A stretch of DNA of 64,000 nt. Origin: Euglena gracilis (Eukaryota > Euglenida > Euglenophyceae > Euglenales). The stretch's first letter is position 1; each line of letters opens with the position of its first letter. Made by a program: the position numbers and the translations under genes. Under the pieces are notes generated by a model. That model was given only the letters and a program-made list of their open reading frames with translations. It was not told the DNA's origin and made no database searches. The DNA lies in NCBI GenBank assembly GCA_039621445.1, contig CP154954.1, forward strand, positions 43,751,847 through 43,815,846. The letters are read 5' to 3'. Positions 13,869-24,250 of this stretch are shown in pieces.

Positions 13869-16507
13869 CGCGGCGACCTCGAACACAAGAAGTCGGAGGC
13901 CGCCACGGAGGGGGAGGAAGGCGCCCAAAACCGTTGCGAGCAGCCGCCAGTGGACTTCCACCACGCGCCCCGCGACCTGTTCGGCGTGACCCGCGCCGGG
14001 CAGGCCCCCCGATACGACATGTTCCCGGCCCACGGCTGGGCAAGCCATGTCGTTTGGGTGGCTCCCTCGCAGTGGAGTGGCAGGGGAGGGGCATTTCTGC
14101 CTCGACCCCAGGCCCTCTGTCTCATCTGGATAGCTTTTTTTCGTTGTTTATTTTTTTAAGCACTCGCATCGGATAAACCTGCTCCTCCTGCTCATGACTG
14201 TAACGTCCCAGGAGGGCCTCGCCGTGCCCGGGACATCGTGCAGGCGTACATCGAGTGCCCTAAGGGGGCCAACAACAAGTACGAGTTCGACGACGAGACG
14301 GGCTGCGTGCGCCTGGACCGCGTGCTGCACTCCGCGGTGTTCTACCCGTACGACTACGGCTTCATCCCGCGCACCCTGTGCGGCGACGGCGACCCCCTCG
14401 ACATCCTGGTGCTGTCCAGCCAGGGGGGGTTGACCCTCCTCCCCGGACCAGATCAGAGACAATCAACTGTGGTTGCTTTCCGAGGGGGGGGGTGTTGCCA
14501 TGGGAGGTTGGCTCACGTTTTGTTGGCTGTGGCAGGGCCATCCAAGCTACTTCATCTCAACTGACTGGTGTTTGGATTGTGGCCGGCCACGGCTGGCTGC
14601 TTTTCCAACCAACGGGGGGACACATTTTTCTGTGTTTGGATCACCTTCGGCTGCGGCCAGCCTCAGCCAGCCAGCCGACCAATTGTTGAGTAATTCCGCA
14701 GTTGATGAAATTATTTAAAGGAATAGGGTTACGGTTAGGATTCTAATAAAAACAGTTGGACCTGTCCATTATTACATTGGTCTCCACAAGGTGCACAGCA
14801 AACCCAAAGAGCCACCCAACTAGGGCAAAATGGGTGGACCCGATCGACGCGCCAAAGGCACCGACTGAGGGTTCTCCATGTGTATTACCCCTATTTGGGC
14901 GGCTGTCTGGGGCAACTGGTACCCAGCAGGGGCCAATTTATCACGCAAATATGACCACACATTGCAATCTGGGGGAGCTCTCTGGTTGGGCTCATGTCCG
15001 GCCGCAGCTGGCTGCGGCCGGCTGCAGTTCCAAGCATTGCATTGCCAGCAACGTCCATGGTTGGATTTCTGGCTGGTGGCGGCTGACCGCCGCGGGTGCC
15101 AAATTCCAACCAGATAATTTTTCTTTGAACTCGGTTGGCCGTGGCCGACAAACCAAACGCAACCCAACCTCCCACAGCAAACCTCCCGCTGATCTCCACC
15201 GGATCCTCATTTTTTTTCAGTTACATGCCAATGCTTTTTGTTGTGTTTTGCACACTCAGCAGTGCTAAGGTATTTTCAAACCGCGCATCCACACACATGC
15301 AGACCATACACGCCAACCACCCACCCACCCACCCACCCACCCACCCACCCACCCACCCACCCACAGACACAACCACACACAACACACACAAACACACAAT
15401 ACACAACACACTGACCCACCCACACCCACCTACCCCCCCCTTTCTCTTTGATGGGCACGAAGACCAAAATGCACAGAACCGAACAAAAGACGGAGGCACA
15501 CATTCATGCGCCTCAGCCCATTCTCAACCACAACGACTGCCCAGTGACACAACTGATGCGTACCACCTCCACCCAATTTCCCCGCACCTCGGCAAAGTGT
15601 CCGGCACCCCAGCCTCTCGAAGTCCCCCTCTGCCCCCACCTTCTCCCTCGCCCCGGGCACGGTGGCCGACGCGCGCGTCATCGGAGTGCTGGACATGGCG
15701 GACGAGAAGGGCGCCGACGCAAAGCTGCTGGCCGTGGTCCACCAGGACCCCCGCTTCCTGGAGGTCAACGACCTGCCCCCGGTGGGTTTTAACCTCTCCC
15801 AAAACAAGACCCCCTCGACTGATTTTCAGCAGAAAAAGCCCAGAAAAACCAGACCCCCCCGAAATGAGACCCTCCCAGGATTCTTGAAAGATTTCAAAAG
15901 ACAAACTCCCTGAATTTGTAAAAGTGCACCACAATGTGCGATTTATTCGTTTTTTTTTATTTGCCATTTTTTCAGTGGTTGAATGTGGCATTTTTGAGAA
16001 TTTTTTCGCTCATTTCCAAGAATCTTGCTTTTTTTGAATCTGCTTTTGGACTCTCCCGTGGGAACTCTTTTTTGAACGATTTTACAGCAAAAATCGAAAA
16101 AATGGACCACCCCCCAAAACAAGACCTCTTTTGGGATTTTCAGCAACGGACCCAAAAAGAGGATCCACGGTCTTATATTTGGGTGGGATTTGGCCCTCTT
16201 GGCAGCCAGACATCGTTTGGCAACTCTATCCTCCAGGGGGTTGCTGTGTCGCACACTCCTCCTATTGATGTCTCGTTTGGGTCTGCCCCTCCCGCATCGG
16301 AAGGCATGAACACAGGACCCCGCCGGGCCCCCAACGGACATCGGGGAGCACGTCAAGGTGGAGATCCAGCACTTCTTCGAGACGTACAAGTCGCTGGAGA
16401 AGGACAAGTGGTCCAAGGTGACTGGCTGGCGCAACAAGAAGGCCGCCATCCAGGAGGTGCTCGACGCGGCTGCGACGTATGACCGCACCGCCACGGACTT
16501 CATCAAC
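13869..16507 (+). CDS. Soluble inorganic pyrophosphatase, module 2 (intact active site)
   Basis: Inferred exons, all phase 0: 13869-14051 (linker starting [12 protein letters not shown], ending GWASHV), 14244-14423, 15623-15781, 16349-16507. Splice signals: GT donor 14052 with AG|G acceptor before 14244; GT 15782 with AG before 16349; GT 16508. The donor at 14424 starts GG and is unresolved. Active-site set in E. coli numbering: E20 (IECP), K29/E31 (NKYE), R43, Y55 (FYPYDYGF), D65/D67/D70 in an unbroken CGDGDPLDI signature, D97/D102/K104 (ADEKGADAK), Y141-K142 ([10 protein letters not shown]). All are present, so an active enzyme is expected. The first exon has no in-frame ATG, which argues that it is internal to a longer transcript. 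If the 16508 donor is ignored the frame runs on to TGA 16601-16603. Confidence 0.9.
14498..15190. mobile_element. Possible TIR element in a module 2 intron
   Basis: Imperfect inverted ends: left GTTGCCATGGGAGGTTGG then CTCACGTTTTG; right is the approximate complement of GCTGTGGGAGGTTGGG then TTGCGTTTGG. The interior is rich in GGCTGG/CCGGCCGCAG foldbacks. A similar left end occurs at 21313-21330. No target duplication was found. Confidence 0.4.
15309..15364. repeat. CCAC tetramer microsatellite
   Basis: About 14 copies of CCAC followed by CACA-rich DNA, within the module 2 intron. Confidence 0.9.
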
Positions 16508-17261
16508 GTCCCCCGCCTGTACCACCTCAACCGAGCTGGCCCTGCCCCCCCCCCCCTAAAGGCCCCCAAAGCACACCGAGGGATTCATCGGCGCATGCGG
16601 TGAAAATGAAAAACCACGATGCGGAAAATTTCCAAAAACAGCCCGGAAATGCCACACCAAGGGAAAATGGGCCGTTTTGGCCCATTTCTCCAAAATGTGA
16701 CCCAACTTGTCACCACCATATCTTGGATATGTCCGACCATCGCTCTGTGAGAAAAAAGGGGTGTTAAAAAATATTCCATATTGCATGGTTTCGCTGTTCC
16801 TGACGACTGCTTGTATCACAAAGGTGCCCAGACAGGGCTTCCGGGTTGCGGTTCAGGTGCTCTCGGCGCGGCCGAGTCCCTTCCACCGCTGGAGGCTAAA
16901 ACAAAGCAGAGCCTAGCAAAAATGATGGAGGAAAATGGACCAGTGCAGAATTGAACAGAAGGAAAGGAAAGAGTGACCAAACCCCACTCCCGAGTCTGGT
17001 GCGTGTCTGTCTGTGTGCAGTAAGGCTGTGACTTGCCGACGCGAAAATGCATGTGTTTTCCTCACCACCGTGTTGGCATTGTGCCTTTTCCTTCTAATTT
17101 GCAGTGTGTGGGGCAGGGTGTGCAACCCGTGGCAATTAACCCGTTCAACGTGGTGCAGAGAACCGTGGCTCGTGTTCAACTGAAGGACACTTATTGGAGC
17201 TGATAGCATGGGGGTCGGGCAGGGACCCGCAGGGGGGCTCGCAGGGGACATTGGGGTGGAG

Positions 17262-19253
17262 GCGCCGAAGGTGGTCAACGCCGTCATTGAGAACCCGAAG
17301 GGCTCTTCCAACAAGTACAAATTCAGCAAGGAGGTCGGCCTGTTGAAGCTGGACCGCGTGTTCCAGCCGCCGCCCCAACCACACCAAATCCGCCCGCGCC
17401 CAACTGCAGGGTTGTACGGGAGTCTCCGCAACCGGGTGGTGGGTGGGGGGTTGGCCCCCCCACCCCCATCCTGGTGGGTGGGGGCGGTGTACCCCCCCCC
17501 ACCAGGCTTTTCCATATCTTCCCTTGGCATATTTCTGGGGGCGCCGCTTTTTTAGGTCAAATTTTCCTTTGGCGCCTTTGGCAGCTAAGGAGTTTTCTTT
17601 GCGCCAGTGCCATGGTCCCGGGTGGTGGGGGGTCTGACCCCCCCCCCCCAGGCCTTCCAGTATCCTGGTACAGGGGGGGGGTACATGGTAGGTGGAGGTT
17701 TGTGGTCACAAATCTTCTTTTTGTGAGCCATTTTCATTACGATTTTAACATGGTAACACCCGTGCCCCCCCCCCCCTGGCCCCCCTTTTGGGTCCATGGG
17801 AACTGGGGGGGCACTTTGGGGGGGGGCACTTTTGGCGCCAAAGGAAAATGGCCACTTTCAGGGTACCAACCCTCAAAGTGGCCAAAATTTTTGGCAAATT
17901 TTTGGCAAACCACCAAAATCAGAATAACCAATTTTTCGCATGGAGCCAGGTGTTTTTTTGGCCGTTCCTTATGCCTGGTCGGGGCAATCATGCCACGACC
18001 AGGCATACCCCCCCCCAACCTTGTGGCTGGGGCGGTGGGGCCACTCCTCTGCCTTCTACCCTGGCAACTACGGCTTCATTCCCCAGACCCTGGGCTCCGA
18101 CGGCAACCCGATGGACGTCCTCATCCTCTCCTCATTCCCTCCTGGGCCTCCCCATCGTCTGTGATGGGTTGATTGGGGGAGGGGGGTATACAATCACTAA
18201 GTCACTGGCCGACCCCCCCCCCCCCCGGGGGGGGGGGGGGTGGCTGGTTTTTTCAGAGTGACTGACTGGTTTTTGGCCCAGACTCCCTACCCCCGAGGGG
18301 GGGGGGGTCGGCAAAAAGCCACTAAAGTGCCTCGGCGCCGAAGGTGCCGGAAATTTTTTTGGTGTTTTTTTCTTCATGTTTTTGGTCAAATTTTCTTTGG
18401 ATTCCAGACTGGCCGACCTGGTGTCTGAAAAAAAGTGACTGACTGGCTTTTCGAAAAGTGGAGTGACCCCCCCCCCCCCCCCGGGAGGGTCGGCAAAAAA
18501 TTGTATGGAGGGGGGGGGTAGGGAGCGCGTCACCCCTCACTGTGTTCCCTGACGCTAGGGTGTATAATGTAAAATAATGTAATGTGATGTAAAGTGAGTG
18601 CCAGTTTTGAATGGGGTGGGGGACGTCTGACGATCCCCCTGCCCTAAGGGGAGGGGAGTTCCAAATGCCCTCCCTTTGGGTTGAGGGAGGGTGGGGGGGG
18701 AGGGTGCAGGGTGGATCGGCTATCGGGAAAAGTGTCTGGCCCAAAGCGTCAGGCATTTTGGGGGGTTTGCTGTTATTTTGGGGGTTTCAAAAGTGTCCTC
18801 CAAATCGGGTTATCCAGTTTTTTTTTGACAGATCAGTAAACAATCAGTGGACAAAACATAGCAGAATGGTGGCTAGCTATAGCACATAAACAGTAGCAAA
18901 ACCAGCTCTTTTCTGGTTTGAAGCAGAGGGGTTTCGGAACCCTCCTCCCTCGCATCACACCCTAACCCCCCCCCCCCCCAATAACCTGGCGGAGCCCTTG
19001 CTCCTGGCAGTGACCGAATAACCTTGAGGGGGGAGGTTCCAGTAACTTGGCACCCCCCACTTTTGGCAATAATCCTTTACGGCGCTGAAAAAAGGGCCCA
19101 AGTAGCCTGGCAAGGGGGGGGGGGCAGGGCCAAAAGTTGGTTCCAGTAACCTGGCACCATGCCAGGTTATTTGGGGGGTTACCTCCCTTGATGTCCAACT
19201 CTCACCCTCCCACTCTTCCACTCACCCATTGGCACACCAACACACGCACCACA

Positions 19254-19349
<96 letters not shown>

Positions 19350-19359
19350 CACACGCACA

Positions 19360-19403
<44 letters not shown>

Positions 19404-19413
19404 CACACGCACA

Positions 19414-19465
<52 letters not shown>

Positions 19466-21852
19466 CACACAGAAATACGCATGCACGCACGCACGCGACA
19501 CAGACCTGTTGGCAGCCATTGGGGGGGGGTCCGCAGCCGCTGCACTTCCAGTGCGTGGTGGCCGTGCGGGCGGTGGCCATGCTCTCCCTGGTCGACGAGC
19601 GCGGCCCCGACACGAAGATCATCGCTGTGGCAGTAAAGGAGCCGCGCATGGACGAGATCCAGGACCTGGACACACTGCCCGCCCACGTCAAGGAGGAGAT
19701 CCACAACTTCTTCCTCCACTACAAGGTGTGTGCCACGAAGTGTGTTGTGTGCGATGTGTGCGTTGTGTGCGTTGTGTGTGTGTGTGTGTTGTGTGTTGTG
19801 TGTTGTGTGTGTTGTGTGTGTGTTGTGTGTGCTGTGTGCGTTGTGTGCGTTGTGTGAGTGCTCAAGCTTGAACATTCTCCGGAGGGAGGGCAATTGATAT
19901 CCACAGTTCTCTTGCAACTTTCCATGCCGAATTTTCATCCGCACCCAATTTTCCAGTCCGCAATTTCCTGCGATTTTCTGCAGTTTTTCCCCCTTGCAAT
20001 TTCCCCCGAAATACTCGAAGATTGGGGGGATTGATTGGAGGCGTTTGGGAAAATGGCGAAAAAAAATTGAAATAAAATATACCGTGGTGGACACCCCTGA
20101 TATAATGTAGACTGAGGGAGAAAAGAAGGGGGTATTTCATGCATGAGCGTGCTCCACTGTCTCCAAGTGATGCACAAGGATGCTCATCAGCATCTTCCAG
20201 TTGCAGGTAAGTTGTAAGAGGCTCCGTCTCTAATGTCAATTGTCATTTTTTTCTCTGACTGGGACCCGTACAGAAAAGTGTCTCCTGCCTCCGCACCTGC
20301 TGCCCTGCCCTTATAGGGAGGGACCTGTCTCCTACCTCTGTACTCGCTGACTTGTCTGAGGCAGTTTCCTTGGGGGGGTTGGTATGATTTAGAGACAACA
20401 TACCCAGGCCAGGATTTCGAAGGGATGCTTGAAAGTTTGAAAGCATTACATGCCCCCCCCCCCCCGTCCAACCAAGCTTGTCCAACGACCGGCCCCTGGT
20501 CAGATGTGACGTTTTTGAAAACCATGCTGGTTCCAAAGATAAGGGAATAATTGTGTATTAATTTGCTTTTTTTTGCAAAAAAGCTGGACAAAAATGGCCA
20601 AAAAAATGATTAAAATGTCTGAAAATGCAAAATGCTAGGACTCAATATGGCTGAAAAATGGAAGGAAATTTCTAAGGGTGGCTTGACATTGCGCTAGATT
20701 GCGACAATTGGCCAAGAGTTTCCAAAAGCTGGCTAAAAAAATTGCCGAAATATTTTATAATGGCCAACAGTAGCTTAAAAAGAGTGGCACTTGGCCCCCT
20801 CTCCTTACATGCAAACTTGGCCTTCTGCCTTCTGCACATGGCTGCCAAAATTCTTAGTGCAAACCTGTTGCCCCTATAAGGTTGGCCCCTGGCTTTACCT
20901 TCAATAATGGCTTGGGCCAAGCGCCCCCCCCCCCGGGGGGATAGGTAACAGCGGCCAAAAGTGGCCCAAAGAGGCCAAAGTGACGAAATTAACCCAAAGG
21001 GCCGAAAGCACAGCATAAAATGGCCAGATCTTTGTACAATTTCTCCTGACCTGGGTCCCCCCCCGTCGCATAACCCCAACCCTGGCCGGAGACGAACGTT
21101 GGTGATCGTTGGACAAGGGGGTGTTGCGGACAAGTGCACGAGCACCTCTTCATTCCCCACAAAAGCGGTGAAAAGAGCGGGAAACAGCAGATACTACGAG
21201 TCGGGTAGCATCGTCCAGGACTGTTCTGGGGTTGGCAGGTGAACCATATCCATCCCCCGCTTTGGATTCCTTCAACCTCGCCCGGCCTGCCCGATCTGGC
21301 AATCTGAGGGGGTGTTGCCATGGGAGGTGGAAACGTGGAATGCTGCAACGCCGCCCGTGAACACGGCCGCAGCCAACCGCAGCCCTGCCAAATCCCACGT
21401 TAACCCTCCCCCTGCGTCTCAACAGGACCTGGAGGACACGGCCTCGTTCTCCCGCATCACCGGCTGGGGCGACCGACAGGACGCCATCGAGAAGATCCGC
21501 GCCGGCCACGAGCTGTTCTACCTCTTCGGGCAGCGCATGGACGAGGCCGCCCAGGGCCAACCCTACCCCCGCTGGGCGGTTGCCGAGGGTGCCCCAGTTA
21601 CCCCTCTCAGAGTCTTCATGATGGGCCGTTCCGCGGCATTGCCGTCTCCTTCCACACACCAGTTTGTCGGGCAGGCGGGGGGGGGGGTGGCAGAACGTTC
21701 GGGGCGGCTCTGCTCAGGAGGCGAAGGTCTTCAGCCTGGAGCAAGAGAACACGTCCCTGAAGGGGGAGCTGCAGGCAGTCCGCACCTACTGCGACGAAGT
21801 GGTGGCGAAGATGCAGGAGCAGATGCGGGCGCTGGAGAAGAAGGTCGGCTGA
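17262..21852 (+). CDS. Pyrophosphatase module 3 (altered active site) plus coiled-coil tail
   Basis: Inferred exons, all multiples of three: 17262-17363, 18042-18137, 19537-19725, 21426-21545, 21718-21852. Clear signals: AG|G before 17262; GT donor 19726 with AG|G before 21426; GC donor 21546 with AG|G before 21718. The boundaries at 17364/18041 and 18138 are not GT-AG. Fold positions retained: E20 (IENP), K29, R43, Y55 (FYPGNYGF), D65, D70, D97/D102/K104 (VDERGPDTK), Y141-K142 (LHYKDLE). Two catalytic positions are changed: E31 is K (NKYK) and D67, the residue thought to activate the nucleophilic water, is N (SDGNPMDV). Activity is therefore doubtful. The last exon encodes about 44 residues ([19 protein letters not shown] ... 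MRALEKK) with leucine heptads, a coiled coil absent from ordinary PPases, ending at TGA 21850-21852. ATG 17208 in the same frame could start a separate gene. Confidence 0.85.
19245..19472. repeat. GCAC microsatellite upstream of a PPase exon
   Basis: About 50 copies of ACGC with two ACACGCAC interruptions and a terminal (CA)n, ending 65 bp before the exon at 19537. Confidence 0.95.
19734..19860. repeat. TGTGTTG / TGTGCG microsatellite at an intron 5' end
   Basis: A GTGTGTTGTGTGCG-type array starts within 10 bases of the GT donor at 19726, so the intron 5' end is itself microsatellite. Confidence 0.85.
20478..21116. mobile_element. MITE of the TTGTCCAACGACC family, copy 1
   Basis: Inverted ends TTGTCCAACGACC (20478-20490) and GATCGTTGGACAA (21104-21116), each next to a C or G tract. 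The interior is built of TGGCC/AAAATGG-like short motifs. No coding potential. Other members are at 30617-31207, 45121-45540 (rearranged) and 49675-51080. Confidence 0.7.
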
Positions 21853-22581
21853 CCCTTTCCCGCCCGGCGGCACGGCCGGCTGTCTGACACGGACCGGGTT
21901 GTCCCGGGGCGGGTTTCCCCGAAGGAAAACCGCTCTGCCGCAAAAGCATCGCCGCGGTGCCAGTGAAACTTCCTGCGATGAAGCGCATTTGAAACCTAAT
22001 TGACCCTCTATGTCTAAGACCCCCCCCCCCCGGTTGAAGGACACTTTGTTGGAGGTCTGGCCAGTCTGTGGAAGTGCTTTTTTGGACTGAACCCCCCCTG
22101 TCTCACCAGGATTGGGGGCAGGGGTTTTATTAAGGGCCCCGGGGGGGGGGGTCCAGCCTCCGGCTGGCAAAAAGGCTGCTGGCTGGAAATGAGCTGCTGG
22201 CTGGACCCCCCCCCCCCCAGGGGGCACAGGGGGGTCAGGGGCTGGAGGGGGCTGGGCTGGGCTGGGTCGATGAAAAACAAAATTTTCTAATACATTTTCG
22301 CCATTTTCGACATTTTGATGAATGGAGCTTGGTCAAGGCTGGGGGGCTGTGGCGACTGACCACCTTTGGAAGGAGGACACCTTTTTTGGCCAGAACCCTG
22401 TATCTCACAAGGCATGAGCGCCCACCCGCCACCAGAGGACAGAGGTTACCAGTCGTTGGGCATGGAGGGGGAACGTCTCCCCAAGTTGGCACCGCTACAG
22501 GCACAGCTTTGCTGGCAAACCACAGTGCAGGCAGGGACGCACCTTTAGTCACAGGGGGGACTGCCGGGCGTCATACACATA
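21853..22581. other. 3' flank of the PPase locus with a foldback
   Basis: No further exon is seen. At 22143-22222 a G tract is followed by GTCCAGCCTCCGGCTGG, then GCTGCTGGCTGG units and a C tract. The same block occurs in the opposite orientation at 26278-26352, and a partial copy at 24286-24340, so it is an interspersed foldback repeat. Confidence 0.5.
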
Positions 22582-23049
22582 CCCGCCCCCCCCCCCCGGG
22601 TAATTGATCCCCCCCTCCCCCGGGCAATTGACGCCCCCAGGCAATTGTCACCCCTGGCTGTGCCGGCCAATTTGTCACCCCGGGAAATTGTCACCCCCTT
22701 CCGTGCTGCCCAATTTATCACCCCCGTTTGCAGTATTGCACTGTGAACTCTCTTTTCGCCGACACGACTCAATTGATATTCTGTTTTGCTACAGCGTGCT
22801 GAGAGCTTTCGCATACCAAACGCTCTGCAAAGTATCACGATCACAGCTGCATTTTTGCTCCATTCACTTGTGTTTCAGATGGTGTTGTTGGTCATTTGGT
22901 GTTAATGTGGCTTATATGGGTGGGCAATTGACGCCCCCGGGCAATTGACGCCCCCCTCTGTGCCGGCCAGATTGTCACCCCGGGAAATTGCCACCCCCCT
23001 CCGTGCTGCCCAATTTGTCACACGACGATAGCCCGGGGGGGGGGGCGGG
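22582..23049. mobile_element. TA-flanked MITE, CCGGGCAATTG family, copy a
   Basis: A 468-bp element flanked by TA on both sides (22580-22581, 23050-23051). Both ends are CCCGCCCCCCC-tract inverted repeats followed by GGGCAATTG or TGTCAC units. Internal tandem units read GGGCAATTGACGCCCCC and AATTGTCACCCC. The unique core near 22740-22920 matches copies c and d. Confidence 0.8.
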
Positions 23050-23635
23050 TATAGGTTTACGGCTCACTTTTCCCTGCCTTCCCCACCCGGCCGCCGGCCA
23101 CAGTGCGAGTGGCGGGTTTGTGAGCTGCTTGGTCTGCTCCGGCTCTGTGTCCCCCCGACCGACTCCCCTCCTACAACAGCCAGGTGACCCACTCCGCCAG
23201 GTGCAGTGCTGGACCACAAGTGGGAGCAAGGGACGAACGTGGCAAACTTGGCATGCGCACGTTCCTGAAGTATCCCGATCCCCCGCTTTTTGGTCTTGCC
23301 CAGCCTTAAAAATACGAACGGTTGGCCAATATTTTTAGCCCCGTGAATAAATTGTGGTCTTTTGCTATAGAGCAACCCCACCCGAAGCCCAGCTGCCATG
23401 TTCGTATCATATTACATGTCCTCATGAACAAACTCAAGTTAAGTTTGAGCACCTGAGTCATCCACACCCGTGGTGCCAGTGTCCATCTTTGGGCCTATGC
23501 ATTTACCGATATCTCTGCAGGGGTTTGGCACTTTGTGCAACGAAGGACGTAGCAAGCAACCCAACCTGAATGACAATCCCACACATGCAGGCTGCGGACC
23601 GCCCTCACCAAACCCCGGACAGGCGCCATATATCT

Positions 23636-23860
23636 GTCTTTCTGTCTGTCTGTCTGTCTTTCTGTTTGTCTGTCTGTCTGTCTCCCTGCCTGCCTGCCTG
23701 CCTGGCTGCCTGCCTGCCTGCCTGACCGTGTGTCTGTGTCTATTTGAATGTCTGTCTGTCTGTCTGTCTGTCTATGTGTGTGTGTGTATGTATATAAGTA
23801 TGCATGCATGTACGTATGTGCATATGTGTGTATGTAAGTATGTATGTATGTATATTTCGC
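23636..23860. repeat. CTGT / CTGC and GTAT microsatellites
   Basis: (CTGT)n and (CTGC)n blocks followed by (GTAT)n-like DNA, between blocks P and Q of copy Y. Confidence 0.9.
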
Positions 23861-24250
23861 AAGCGGGTGTGGGTCGGAGGGTGGTTGGTGTTACTGCTTA
23901 CTGAAAGCACAGGGGTTTGGGTTAGGACCGGCCAACTGGATTTTCGCCCCCGCGTGAAATGCGCATCTGGCCTGGCCTCAGCCGCGGGATTCCCAAAGGT
24001 GGCAGATTGGCAGTAAAACCCGTCGAACGGTTCGGGGACTGGGTCCTCCTAGCCTTTGGAGTGACAGGAATAGGGCGGGTGCTAGGATTTGCGATGCAGG
24101 CATTGTTATGAGGCCACCCGCGCAGGGAGGCCGGATGCGCAACCTGCGTGCGGGGGCAGAAATCCGGCCAGCCGGTCCTAACCCTAACCCTCTGCGCCTT
24201 CAGCAATCAGTAACTCCAACCACCCAGTGCGGGGTCGTGAGTAACAAGGG

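Noticed and set aside
23636-23860. Regular short repeats resembling a CRISPR array.
   Set aside because: Pure tetranucleotide microsatellites without unique spacers, in a eukaryotic setting.
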